Below are positions 21,271 to 32,481 of a DNA stretch of 64,000 bases, piece by piece; the stretch's first letter is position 1; each line of letters starts with the position of its first letter. The position numbers and the translations under genes are program-made. Source of the DNA: Pleurodeles waltl (lineage: Eukaryota; Chordata; Amphibia; Caudata; Salamandridae); assembly GCF_031143425.1 (NCBI RefSeq), contig NC_090440.1:1269001123-1269065122 (forward strand), read 5' to 3'. A model generated the notes under the pieces. The model was not told where the DNA came from and did not search any database. It saw nothing but the letters and a program-made list of their open reading frames with translations.

Positions 21271-22743
21271 TTAGTTTAATATTTCTTTAGTCCTTAATTT
21301 CACTGGCGATATGCTTTGTCTCCGTTTCGCACTGTTTTCTCCTGATGGACCTGCAGCTGGTTCTGGAAGAGTTTGAACAATTTCACTCTGTCCTGTCTTG
21401 TCTTTTCCCCCTAGGAGGTCAATCAGGTTTTCTTTTTCTTTTCCTGTATCGTCTTCTTCTGGGAAAGCCCTCCTCTGATCAGGCTCTCCTGCTCCTTCAC
21501 CTGTCGCAGGCTCTTTGTCACCTTTGGGGTCTTCGTCACTTCCTGAGGCTTCTCCTCGGTCCTCCTCAAATAGATCAGCTGTTTCTTCCTCAGAAAATAT
21601 TTCCCCTTTCTCTATTTCTGCTTGTTCGCCTCCATGTTCTCTTTGTCCTGTCTCGGTGCCTGGTACTTTCTTGTCAGTCACTGATGATTTCAGCGCTTCA
21701 ACTTCCTCTTCTGTGGGGCACGTCACCCTTTTCGTGTGACTGGCGTGAATCCAGTTGGGAACTCCCGCACACTTCACAGCGGTGGTAGTTGTAAGAATCA
21801 CTTGGAAAGGTCCTTTCCAAAGGGATTCCAGGCAAGATTTCCTCACGTGTTTCTTTATCACGACCCAGTCACCTGCTTTCAGGGCGTGTCCTCGACCTTG
21901 GATCGGTGGCAAGGTGGTTGCCTCCACCTGGAGAGAAAAAGAGCAGACCACATCAGCCAGACCTTTGCAGTAGTCCAATCCCATATCATTGGTAATATTT
22001 ACAAGTGCATTTGCAGGGACTGCTGGGAGTCTCATGGCTCTGCCCATAAGGATCTCATGTGGCGATAGTCCAGTCTGTCTATCAGGTGTGTTTCTCATTG
22101 ACATTAACACTAAGGGCAATGCATCAGGCCATTTCAAGTTTGTTGATGCACATATTTTCCCCATCCTCGATTTTAATGTGCCATTCATTTGCTCCACTAG
22201 TTCTGGTGCTTCAGGGCGGTAGCTACATTGCAATTTTTGTTCGATGTTCAGCGCTGCACACAATAATTTTATTACTTCGTTATTGAAGTGACTTCCCCTA
22301 TCTGATTCTAAAGAGATCGGGAATCCGAAACGTGGTATTAGTTCTCTCAAGAGTAGTTTTGCAACTGTGAGACTGTCATTTCTGCGTGTAGGGTATGCTT
22401 CAATCCAGTGACTAAAAATACACACAATCACCAACACATACTTCAAGCCTGCATGCATAGGCATCTCAATTAAATCCATTTGCATCCTGCTGAATGGACC
22501 ACCTGCTCTTCCAATGTGGCTCAAATTTACTACTGTTCCCTTCCCTGCGTTCATTTGTTGGCAAATGACGCAACAATGGCAAACTGCTTCAGCAACTTGA
22601 CGGAATTTGGGATTAAACCAATACATTTTGAATAGTCTAATCATGGCATCCCTTCCAAGGTGGGCTTGTCCATGATACAATCTGGCTAACTGTGTCAAAA
22701 GACTGTCTGGCAGAACCAATCTCCCTTCACTTGAAACCCACAA
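21271..22743 (-). pseudogene. pol: ERV-1 integrase with acidic C-terminal extension
   Basis: This would join viral DNA to the chromosome. In this 490-codon frame the zinc-binding residues are H24, H28, C58 and C61. The catalytic triad is D90, D148 and E184, with exactly 35 residues between the last two, as in the D,D(35)E family. A GPF at 311-313 inside LWKGPFQVILTTTTAVK is the GPY/F module of gamma/epsilon retroviruses and some Ty3/gypsy elements. From about residue 342 the protein turns strongly acidic for some 140 residues and includes AGPSGEN, which also occurs in ERV-2. The integrase core is unbroken, but its N-terminal lead-in above 22743 contains stops. Confidence 0.9.
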
Positions 22744-23345
22744 ATCATCTGGTTTCTTTATGCATTGTAGTCTGCTCCATGAGAGTTTCTCATCCTTACT
22801 GACATTATTTTGTAGGAATTTAAATTCTTCAATCGTATCTACAACTTTTAAAGCAAAGACTTCACTTGGTTCAAGTTCTGACTCATTTATTAAGTTCCAT
22901 TAGTCTCTGAGCAATATACAGTTCAATGTGCAAAACCTTGCGACTTGATCTGCATATCCATTTCCCAAAGAAACAAAGTCTTGTGATTTTGAGTGTGCAC
23001 TGCATTTTACCACTGCTACTTCCCCTGGTAACTGGGTGGCGTGTAACAATTCTCTTAATCTTTCACCATTCTTCACTGGTGATCCTGAAGAGGTCATGAA
23101 GCCTCTCTGTGACCACAATTGTCCAAAATCATGCACTATTCAAAATCCGTACTGGCTATCAGTGTAAATGGTGACTTTCATTAATGCGGAAAGTTGGCAG
23201 GCTCTAGTAAGGGCCACTAGTTCCGCTACTTGTGCAGAGTAAACTCCTTGAAGCCAAGATGCTTCCAGAACACCTGTTATTGTACATACAGCATATCCTG
23301 CTTTCAATATTCCTAGTGCATCTCTTAAACATGAACCATCAACAA
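22744..23345 (-). pseudogene. pol: ERV-1 RNase H and integrase lead-in
   Basis: RNase H would remove the RNA strand during reverse transcription. The minus strand shows the DGSCLRD block near 23340, AQVAELVALTRACQ, the catalytic TIYTDSQYG block near 23150-23170, then HDFGQLWSQRGFMTSSGSPV and VAVVKCSAH. Stops after TDSQYGF and near 22900 break the frame. Motif order and spacing match the RNase H segment of ERV-2 (51472-52082). Confidence 0.85.
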
Positions 23346-24163
23346 AGATAACTTGATCGGGTGTCTTTGATATCAGGTCTTGCTTTTGTACAAAATTCAG
23401 TCACCTGAAGACAGTCATGCTCGATGTCTTCAGCGTTCTCAATTTCAACATTTTCACTGGGGAACAAGGTTGCTGGATTCAACGTAGTGCACCTTTTCAG
23501 CTGCACATTAGGTGAACCCAAAATTATTGTCTCGTACCTTGTAAGCCTAGCACCGGTCATGTGCTGTGTTCGGGAACGTGTCAAAAGTATCTCGACTGAG
23601 TGAGGGACCATGACTGTTAAAGGATGTCCCATCACTATTCCTTCACTCTGATTTAGGCTGATACCAACTGCTGCTACGGCACGCAAGCACCCAGGCAGTG
23701 CTGCTGCGACCGGATCCAAAGTAGCTGGAAAATATGCTACTGGTCTGTTTACGCCACCATGGGCTTCAGTCAGGACAGACAAGGAACATGCATCACGTTC
23801 ATGACAAAACAATGTGAAATGCTTTGTGTAATCAGGCATACCTAAAGCTGGAGCTCTGCACATGCATTCCATTAATTCAATAAAAGCATCCATTTCATCT
23901 CTTTTCAACACTATTTCATCCAGCGCAGCTTTCTGGGTCAGTTTCAGCAAAGTTTTGGCTAGAGCCGAGAAATTGGGAATCCATTGGCGACAAAAGCTCA
24001 CCATTCCCAAAAACTTTCTCACATCCCTCCTCGTTTTAGGTGGACTCATTTGAAGTACACTTGTTATTCTTTCTTTCATTATTCTTCTCGACCCTTTCTC
24101 TATTTAGTGACCCAAATATTTCACTTTCTTCTGGCAGAATTGTAATTTTGAGGGGGACACTTT
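23339..24163 (-). pseudogene. pol: ERV-1 RT thumb/connection domain
   Basis: This is the part of RT downstream of the inserted MITE. Recognisable retroviral blocks are KTRRDVRKFLGMVSFCRQWIPNF, a LGMPDYTKHFTLFCHE segment, VAYFPATLDPVAAALPGCLRA and MGHPLTVMVPHSVEILL. They match the ERV-2 copy (52139-52700). It ends in a shifted frame just before RNase H at 23339. Confidence 0.85.
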
Positions 24164-24793
24164 GGGCCTCATTATGACCCTGGCGGTAGAGAACCGCCAG
24201 GGCCAACGGGGGGGGGAGCACCGCCGACAGGCCGGCGGTGCTCCCTTGGGCATTCTGACCGCGGCGCTTTGGTCGCGGACAGAACGGGAAAACCGGCGGT
24301 CTCCCGCCGGTTTTCCACTGCCCGTAAGAATCCTCCAAGGCGGCGCAGCTCGCTGCGCCGCCGAGGGGATTCTGACAATCCCTACCGCCATCCTGTTCCT
24401 GGCGGCTCGCCCGCCAGGAACAGGATGGCGGTAGGGATTGTCGTGGGGCCCCTGGGGGCCCCTGCAGTGCCCATGCCAATGGCATGGGCACTGCAGGGGC
24501 CCCCGTAAGAGGGCCCCGCTAGTATTTCACTGTCTGCGTAGCAGACAGTGAAATACGCGACGGGTGCAGTAGCACCCGTCGCACCTTCCCACTCCGCCGG
24601 CTCGATTACGAGCCGGCATCCTCGTGGGAAGGGAGTTTTTCCCTGGGCTGGCGGGCGGTCTTTTGGAGACCGCCCGCCAGCCCAGGGAAAAACTCATAAT
24701 ACCCTCCGCGGTCTTCTGACCGCGGAGCGGTATTATGGAGGGCGGCATCCTGGCGGGCGGCCTCCGCCGCCCGCCAGGGTCATAATGAGACCC
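24164..24793. mobile_element. Hairpin-chain MITE inserted in ERV-1 RT, duplication TTT
   Basis: The 630-bp GC-rich insert begins GGGCCTCATTATGACCCTGG, and its right end reads the same in inverted form (GGGTCTCATTATGACCCTGG). TTT flanks both sides (24161-24163, 24794-24796). ERV-2 has the uninterrupted site near 52745-52760, confirming the boundaries. The interior is not one large palindrome but at least ten successive hairpins with their own loops, including a stem around CATCCTGTTCCTGGCGG and others on CTGGCGGGCGG and GACGGGTGC. Open frames on both strands here are palindrome artefacts. Confidence 0.9.
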
Positions 24794-25201
24794 TTTGTGT
24801 CCATTCCTTCCCAAATGATTCAACAGAGCAATAGTGTCAACCATACAGTAATTTTCTGTCTTGGATGTGATCAGTAAATCGTCAATATACTGTACCAAGG
24901 TTGATTCAAATGGTAATTCCAATGATTCCAAATCTTTCTTTAGAATCTGACTGAAAATTAATGGTGACTCCGAAAACCCTTGAGGAATTCGACACCAACT
25001 GTAGACTCTGTCCAAGAATTTGAAACAAAAGAGAAATTGGCTGTCCTCATGAAGAGGCGCAGAAAAGAATGCTTGTGACAAATCAATGACTGAGAACCAC
25101 TCAGCATCACAGGGAATTTGAAACATTATCACAGCTGGATTTGGTACCACGGGACAGCATTTGACTATTATGTCATTTATTTTTCTCAAATCCTGAACAA
25201 T
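24794..25201 (-). pseudogene. pol: ERV-1 RT palm with YIDD
   Basis: The RT active-site part: VIDLSQAFFSAPL (the first catalytic Asp), RIPQGFSESPLIFSQIL and YIDDLL, the retroviral YxDD with the other two catalytic Asps. It is separated from the upstream frame by an in-frame TGA at 25199-25201 and runs into the MITE at 24793. The domain itself would otherwise be well kept. Confidence 0.9.
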
Positions 25202-26482
25202 TCAAACTTTTCCACTCGGTTTTATTAGTCCCATGATTGGCGAATTGCATGGACTACTTAGTACTTCTTTCAGTACTCCCTGTTTCACAAACTCGTCTAT
25301 GAGTTGGGCAACTTTCATGAGAGTGTCTTGTGACATGTGGTATTGTGGTGTCTGGGGAAAATTTACATTGGGTTTTACGGTCACTTTCACTGGTTCTACT
25401 CCTTTGACCAATCCTACTTCCTTACCTGTCATATCCCACACTACTTTTTCAACTGTTTCCTGTAATTCGGCAGTAATATCTGCTTCAGTGAACATTGGAT
25501 AAAGAGAAATCAGGGGATACTCTTCATCAACAGTTTCCACTTCGTCCCCTCCTAAACTGTCCTCCTCTTCCTCATCACTGTTTGTCTGAATTTTAATTCC
25601 CTCATTTGAGCACATAATCGAGCATCCCAATTTAGACAATAAATCTCTCCCTAATAGGGATATCGGACTTGAGTCACACACCACAAATGTATGTGACCCT
25701 TGAAAGTTACCAATTCTGACTTGCACTGAATCTGTGATTGGGTTTGTCAGATACCTATTTGCTACTCCCACTACTTGAACTGTTCTCCCAGAAAGTGGCA
25801 AATTTGGTACTTTGAGACTTCTGACTGTAGAGCGTGTAGCTCCTGTGTCAACCAAAAATGAAACGCTGTGACCCATAACTCTTCCTTCCACATATGGTCC
25901 CTTTTGATCAACTTCCAAAGATGCTGCAAGCATACAATTTCCCTCTTCATCTGAACTTTCACTCTCCCACACATCGTTTATTCCATTCACACTGTGTAAC
26001 GGGAATTGGTGTACTGTGTCATTTTGATTCATTCCTAGACCCGTGACCTGTTGAGGAAGCATTACTTGTTGCTGATTTATTGGTGCTAAGGGTATTTGCA
26101 TTTGCTGATTAGGTACCAAAGGAAACTGCTGTTGCATTGGCTGCAACTGTGCCATCTGTACACAGGGCATTTGCACCTGCAGTGGTTGTACGGGTTGTAA
26201 ACCCTGCATCTGATTCACTTTATTTTTAAAATTTGGATTTGGACCCCTCATTTTCGGTCCTCTCATATTCTGAAATGGATTGACAAAATTGTTTTGCTGA
26301 CCTACACCTTCCTGCACCATCATTGGGCACTCCCGTTTCCAATGCCCGACGATTCCGCACGTGTGACATGGCATCACCTTCTTCATTGCCTGTATACCAT
26401 ATGGAATCACAACCGTATTTAAATCAGGACCATTATTCACAAAACGTCCTTGGCCTCTGCCTCTCATCTGTGGCTGAAACAT
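25202..26482 (-). pseudogene. pro-pol: ERV-1 nucleocapsid zinc knuckle, protease and RT start
   Basis: One 426-codon frame holds three units. A single CCHC zinc knuckle (residues 39-52, CHTCGIVGHWKREC) would bind genomic RNA. A Gln/Pro/Met-rich spacer follows. The aspartic protease has FLVDTGAT at 210-217 (DTG 212-214) and LLGRDLL (276-282) at the second conserved site. An acidic linker leads into the RT N-terminus (MSQDTLMKVAQLIDEFVKQG and SPCNSPI). Knuckle, protease and RT share one frame without a stop between them, and it is the gag frame too. The frame ends at the TGA beside the RT palm. Confidence 0.9.
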
Positions 26483-26491
26483 AGCATTTCC

Positions 26492-28828
26492 CTACTGTTG
26501 CTGCTGCGGCAACTGTTGTAGAAAACCTTGCAACCTTTGCAAACCTGTCTGAGCTGCTCTAAGCTGCATCACCATCACCTTTTCCTTCAACTTTTTGTGC
26601 TTCGTCTCAATCTCATCACCGCAGTATTTTGCATAATTCAACACCTCATCGATTGACTTTGACTGCCAACAAATCAAATGCATTTTAATCATCTGGCTAA
26701 TCTCGGGTCTCAACCCTTCCACAAATCTGAACACAAAATGAAGCATGTCCTTTGGCTCAATTGTTTCCGTGCCACTATAATTTTTAAATGCTTTCAACAA
26801 TCTCTCATAGTATGCATGTATCAACTCCTTAACTTCTTGTGCTGTTCTGTCAATCCTCTGCCAATCCACATTTTTCGACGCAACCTTTGTTTTCAAGTGC
26901 TCAATCTCCTTATGGTATAAACTCATTACCGTAGGTGATGGTGCACCTATCTCCCTATCTCTTTCTGGTTCACTTGTTGGCCAACCTACAGCCTTTTTAC
27001 AATCTTCCCACAAATCTGCTGGAACCACAATTTCGAATAAGGTATTCAGGTCTTCCCAAAGACATTTTGCGAGTTTCACAGATCTATCTGTTTGTTGATA
27101 CCATTCGATCGGTTTCTCTCTTAATTTAGGGAAATCATCCGTAAAGGATTGAATATCGCACCTGTGCCACGGTACATGTACAAGTTTTCCCCCTGCCGTT
27201 TCTCTCATTGTCAACATGGTTATCAGATGATCATACTGTTGTGCTTTCTCATTCCGATCTGAGGTACTTTCTTTCTTTTTGTCCTTTTTCTTAACCCACC
27301 TGCTCCCCCATTTGTCTAAACATCTCCAGACCTGCGCGCTTTGCAGTATCTCTTTAAGGTGTGTTTTCATCTCTGCAGATCTCATGTGTTCAAAATCTTT
27401 TGTCTCTAAGTCTAACCTGTAACTTCTGCTCAAGTGTTTGGTCTTACCTATATCGATCTTGTTTCTGTCTGCAATTACTTGTAACTTCTTATGTATGCTG
27501 CTTACTTCTCCTGTAATTCTAGGGCACATGTATCTCAACTCTTCTTCGGTGTATGATTTTAACCTGTTCAGACCCATCGTTCCCTCTACTAGTTCGTCTG
27601 CTTCCATGCCCAATCTTATTTTATTCAAATATTCTTCTCCTTTCCCACTGGGTGTACTCTGTGGGGAGTTCAGGCTGTTCAACCACTGTGTTAACTGCTG
27701 CTCGTTCAGTCCCATCAATGTAGCACTTACATCCACTGCTACTGATGGTTTCTGTAACGGTTCTGTTTTTGAAGTTAGCGGTACTATTAATGGTGGACCT
27801 AGCCTTACCACAGTTGACGGAGCACAAGCGGGAATTGGGCTGAATTCCAACAAGGACCCAGATCTATTTAGCAGTGTACCTACCGGAGTAATTTCTTGAG
27901 TATTTTCTATGCATCTCCTTCCTGTCTCATTTTGTGTCATTACCCCTTGGTCGCATACATTTGGGTTTGCCTGTATATACAATGGCACTGGCGGACCTAC
28001 AGTGATAGGTAGAGATTTTGCGTCTGGATTCTGTCTCCTCCCCGAATTCTGTGGCATGTTAATTCCCATATTATGGTTCATCATTGCTGGCATGTCTAAC
28101 TGTTTTTCTGCTATATGAGTGTACCTTGGCACTTCTTGTATCTGCTTTTTAGGCATCAAAATTTGTGTTGATTCAGTCTGAATCAATGTGGGTTTTTGGT
28201 AATTCTGTCCCCCCTGCACCATTAAATTAGAAGTAATTTCCAAATTATGCTCATCATAATAGCGCCTTTGAACCTGTGGCTGGTAATCATTGACAGGTTT
28301 CAATTTAGGCACGTCGGGATATATTCTCTGAACTTGTGGTATTTGTGGTGTAAAAGGCATATCAGGACTATTTTGCCTCTGCGATATTCTCAAATTCGGT
28401 GTTACATTACCCGGTACTGGTTCTGGAGGGGCAGTACTGGTGCTTGGGCCATTTTCGCTTTCCACATACGGTGGCGGGCGGTCATTCAGAAATTGCATAA
28501 TGAACTCCTCATCGTCTGAGTCATCTGACCTTTTTGAATTTCTGTTGTTTTCTCTATCTCTGGACTGACTCCTGTTTGTTTTATAGGTAGCTTTCCTTCC
28601 TTCCGCCTCTGCTTCGTCAGTAATTGCTGGGAACAATTTAATTCCCTGCAATACGTCTGATCTCCAAACCTTTTGCGTACTATCCCATCTAGCATCCGCT
28701 AGTGTCTTTTCTACTTTTCTCACTCTTGTTTCAAATTTCTTTTGTTGTTGATTTCTAGCCATTAGTTCCCAAACTGCTAGCGCTTCAAATTGTGCTGGTT
28801 TTGGAGGTACTTTCATGTCGTATAGCAC
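26492..28828 (-). pseudogene. gag: ERV-1 gag, main part (matrix end, p12-like, capsid)
   Basis: The frame of 778 codons encodes the structural polyprotein. PPPY at residues 118-121 is a late-budding L-domain motif within a Pro-rich p12-like region that follows a basic segment. A long Pro/Gln-rich and Asn-rich spacer follows. A capsid-like half (about 520-750) includes EKPIEWYQQTDRSVKLAKC and FVFRFVEGLRPEISQM. The tail is Gln-rich (LPQQQQ) and ends at UAG (26494-26492), after which the same frame continues into the zinc knuckle. The upstream frame (28785-29063) joins by a shift near 28830-28850. Confidence 0.85.
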
Positions 28829-29063
28829 AAATCTTAGGTTTTTCCAAAACTCTTAAATTAAACGACCCATGGATAGGGAACGCTACACTTCCATGCTTTT
28901 CTGTTAATTTGCACCATTGCTTTAGCCAAAGATATGGTGCAACACCCTTTTCTTCAATCACAATGTAAGCTGGTGTACCCTCAGGCGGTGTTTCTTCTCC
29001 TACATTTGCTTTAATATATACATCTCCCCTCAAGGCACCCTTAAATGCTTTGAAAAATGTCAT
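28785..29063 (-). pseudogene. gag: ERV-1 gag N-terminus (matrix)
   Basis: The likely gag start is the ATG at 29061-29063 (MTFFKAFKG), about 1 kb inside the 5' LTR. It is not followed by Gly, so no N-myristoylation signal is seen. The stretch through EETPPEGTPAYIVIEEKGVAPYLW and LTEKHGSVAF matches the ERV-2 gag start (57590-57750) before the frame slips near 28830-28850. Confidence 0.75.
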
Positions 29064-30031
29064 CTTTCCGTCTTTTATTTTCCTTAAAAAATGTAATCGA
29101 TAAGTGACTTTAATTCCCAGAATACTCTTTGCTTGCCTTTCCCCACCAATTGCGCTTCACGGACTGTGTCCAATCCGTGCGTGACCCTTCTCACCAACCA
29201 ACCTATCCCAGCGCGGCTCCTAGTGACGTCACACCCACACACTGCGGCTTGTCCTCCTACATTCAGCTTCACTCAAAACTAATTTCTGAAATATATTCCG
29301 AGCTCTAACCAAAAAGAAGAAAACAAATCTGTCGGTTTACTACAGGAAGGGTAATACAATCGCTTCAGAAACCTTAGGGATTTTTCACTAGCCTCTGCAG
29401 TTATTCCATCTTTCTCGGTTTCCCACTTTCACAAGCAAAATTTGACCCGCAAATTTTACTCTCAACTGATCAATGAACTATTGTAGCACGCCTTAGAATT
29501 CGTCAAATCTCAAAGTCGAAAATTTTCTTTCATTCCTCAATATTCATACTGACTCGTTGACCACGCCCGATCAACCTATTAAACCAAACAGATTACAATA
29601 TGAATCAAGTGTCTCATACACTTTTCAACATACTCCGGAGTCTCTTGACCTCGCAGGGCCCGTCTCAACATCAACAACCACGTGGACAATTTTTCCTGCA
29701 CGAAGCGCTAAACACATGTGAAGTTCGACGACTTCCCTACTCTCACACTTTGGAGCAACACTCCTCTAAAATCTTTTAATTGGAGTTTGTAACCCCCTAA
29801 AATCCTCACAAACTTCACAATTCATCTGCGGCGGAAGCTATGCAAGCGCGAACCCCTAACTTCACTCATACTGTCACTAGGAACACCAAAAACATTCTCA
29901 CACTTCCATTTCCTCCATTCGCCAGCTCCGAGATTCCGGGAAAGTCATTGGGGATTTAGGGCATCATCATCTCTCCAACTTGTTTTATCAAAGAAAATTC
30001 TAACTTGACTCCATCTATTGGTCCCAAAGGG
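29064..30031 (-). promoter_or_regulatory. ERV-1 5' leader (packaging region)
   Basis: About 970 bases between primer site and gag. It has no long frame. Its block around 29560-29660 (ACTCCGGAGTCT and flanks) is conserved with the ERV-2 leader (57760-57860), as expected for leader elements such as packaging or splice-donor sequence. The specific function is inferred from position only. Confidence 0.6.
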
Positions 30032-30055
30032 CGAAACCATCAATCTCTGCTACCA
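30032..30055 (-). promoter_or_regulatory. ERV-1 primer-binding site, initiator tRNA-Met type
   Basis: Five bases after the LTR end the minus strand reads TGGTAGCAGAG, then, after a small insertion relative to the tRNA, GATGGTTTCG. This fits the complement of the 3' end of eukaryotic initiator tRNA-Met (…AACCAUCCUCUGCUACCA). ERV-2 keeps TGGTAGCAG at the same 5-base spacing. Confidence 0.8.
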
Positions 30056-30060
30056 TCTAC

Positions 30061-31628
30061 TGATAGCGCGTCCAGCCCTTATAAAGTACTTGTACTTGGA
30101 CACGCTGGAGGTCAGTGAACCTTTTAACCAAGTTGGGCTCTCCTCATCCAAGAATAGTCGGATCACTCAAATCAATAATCAATAACCATTGTAATCAATA
30201 CCCAATACTTAATCAATAGATCAAGCGACAAATTAGAAATCAATAACAATCAGTATTTTGACGCACCATGACCTTTCAGTCATGAATAACCACACCAGTT
30301 TATTAAAAGTTAATGAGTTTATTTCCCTATATTAACAAAGCTAACACAATATATATGAGTCTCAAAATCAAATGATATATGTATGCGAACATTACTAGCT
30401 GTCCATAACGGCGGAAGAAATGCAATCTATGCAAAATCTAGATTATAATGCACTCGGTTATAGCAATGCAAGTCACTAATATAAGTAACTGAATTTGACT
30501 CATTTCATACATCGGTCAGTATAACAAGATTTCAATTTAGCATGGTGCATCAGATGAAAAACCTCAACTAACCTCTAATTAGCATTGGCATGTGGGGCTT
30601 CATGCAAAACAAATTTAGTCAACACAAATTTAGAAAACTTCTAGCTTGGGCCCTATCAAAATAAGCAGTTGGTACCTAGGAAGGAAAACATAATGCATAA
30701 TACAATTATACTTTCATATTTACCAAATACAATCAGCATTCAAGAAAAGTCTTCGTCCTTCAGGTATCGGTTCGATCAGCATGGGGCAGATTTCAAAGGG
30801 GCAAAGTTAAAGCAGCAAGGAGAATGGGGCAAAAGTTACTGCATGGGCAGGATGGGGCAGATTTAAAGTTAAAGTCTCTAGGGTGAGAATTCTTTAAAGT
30901 TTCTTTCTCTGCGACAGAGAAAAGGCATCAGAGGGTCGTTCAAGATGGCTTCTTGAATCAGGCTTCAAAATGGCATCAAAGAAAATGGCTGACTTCTCTT
31001 TGTCCGATGGGTTTAAATAAGAAACATTCCAAATTCTTCAGGGTCTTCCATTGGAGGGTTCATAGGGTGGCTTCCTTTTGACCAATGAATAGTGTCTCTC
31101 TCTTAGCACCCATTTATGCAAAAGGTGTCCTTGGGGCCTTGGAACACAAGTTGAAACAAAGTTTGCCAATTATTTCGGTATCAGTGCTTTTATTGTCCGC
31201 ACCTGCAGACACTGACTTTGCTTAAAAGGGATGAAACCAGCCTAGCACGAAACCTTGAGATAAGTGTATTAGTCATCTCTACTGGAAAAATACAGCCTTA
31301 AAGTAACATAATATGTCTTTGTTAATACAAGTGAAAACCACGCAGTTAAATTTGAGACCAGGCAACTAGGCCAAAGCATCTGCTAAATTTAAGCTAAGCA
31401 TATAATAGTTTCAACAAGAAAATCATAGAATACATTTGCAATTATGACGGATTACTACATTTATCAATTCTTCATGATTATTTAAGCCCATTTACAATAA
31501 TGGTGAACTACCCCGTGGGCACAATTTCCCACGTACATTATTTTTCTTTGCTAAAATCACACTACCTTATACGATTTTGGTTACATGATATATGAATATT
31601 TGTTAGTCCTTCTTTTTCTGCGTCATCA
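30061..31628 (-). repeat. ERV-1 5' LTR, complete
   Basis: The 1568-bp LTR has TG...CA ends on the plus strand (TGATAGCG at 30061, ATCA at 31628). On the minus strand a TATTTAAA box lies at 31019-31012 and two AATAAA signals at 30304-30299 and 30323-30318, giving U3, R and U5 in the right order. Homology with the 3' LTR starts at 30512. The right flank runs directly into L1-like LINE sequence. Confidence 0.9.
30299..30323 (-). terminator. Two AATAAA polyadenylation signals in ERV-1 5' LTR
   Basis: AATAAA occurs twice on the minus strand 19 bases apart. Both are missing from the truncated 3' LTR, where they would be needed. Confidence 0.6.
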
Positions 31629-32481
31629 CTACCTACAGACCAACGACTCTGACTAGGTTGCACTAACCTCGCTCTGGGAAGCCATAAAATTGGTTGTCAG
31701 GGAGAAATTTATCACTATATCTGCCTCAGAAAATCATTTCCGTAAGGAGAAGCAAAAAGAGATTGAACTGAAAGTCTTAGAACTTGAAACGATTCACAAA
31801 CTTACTGGGGCCCCACAAGTCTGGAGAGAGCTTGAGCAAACATGCTTTCTCATTCAGCGGTAAGACTTAGATATAGCAGAAAATGCCCTCATTCGCCTAA
31901 AGCATAAGTTTTACCAAGATGGGAGCCGATCTGCTAGAATGTTACCCACCACCTGCGGGCGAAGATACAATCTGGATCCATCTGAACAATCCGCCCCCCT
32001 CCTACTACAGAAGTACATTCAGACTCACAGTTCGCTGACACTTTCCAAAACCTTTATACATCCCTGCAGGCAGAGCAGTCGGAATTCCTGCTGACCCTTC
32101 TGACTATCTTCTATCCTTCTCTCCAACTCCGCTTCTCTGTTATAAGCTTTCATATCAGTCATCCCTAAACCCACAAAGGATCCAACACTCTGTTGGCCCT
32201 ATAGGCCCATATCCCTCCTCAATGTTGATGCCAAATTATTTACTAGCACACTGGAACACTGCCTCAACCCATGTATGCCGGGATTGATCTCACCAGACCA
32301 GGCTGTCTTTATACCGCTGTGTCAATGCAGAGGCAACACTAGGAGTATTTACCACATTATGGACAAAGTGTTAAGGATGCAAAAAGAAACCCTACTCTTT
32401 TCAATTGACATGGAAAAGGAATTCAATGGAGTTCATTGGCCATATTTACACTAGACTCTAGAAATCTTTGGCTTTGGCACC

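Larger units (their letters stand above)
17905..31628 (-). mobile_element. ERV-1: class I-like endogenous retrovirus, minus strand
   Basis: This is a 13.7-kb provirus on the minus strand: 5' LTR (30061-31628), tRNA-Met(i)-type primer site, leader, gag, zinc knuckle, protease, RT, RNase H, integrase, env, polypurine tract and a truncated 3' LTR. The integrase GPY/F module, Env CXXC and CC motifs and gene order place it with gamma/epsilon-like (class I) retroviruses. Its two LTRs differ by about 26 substitutions plus one 16-bp indel over 1.1 kb (my count), so it is the younger of the two ERVs. Frame breaks in gag, pol and env, a MITE in RT and the damaged 3' LTR make it defective. The outer target duplication is lost on the left. 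Confidence 0.9.

Noticed and set aside
24164..24793. Overlapping long open frames on both strands, rich in Arg, Pro and Gly
   Set aside because: They arise from GC-rich hairpins: each strand reads the other's complement. No domain is present and the block is a MITE.
26480..26500. UAG followed by GGA at the gag end of ERV-1, recalling gammaretroviral stop-codon readthrough
   Set aside because: ERV-2 has sense codons at the matching place, and the zinc knuckle lies downstream of the stop. A chance mutation in a CAG-rich tract is simpler; kept only as an open question.
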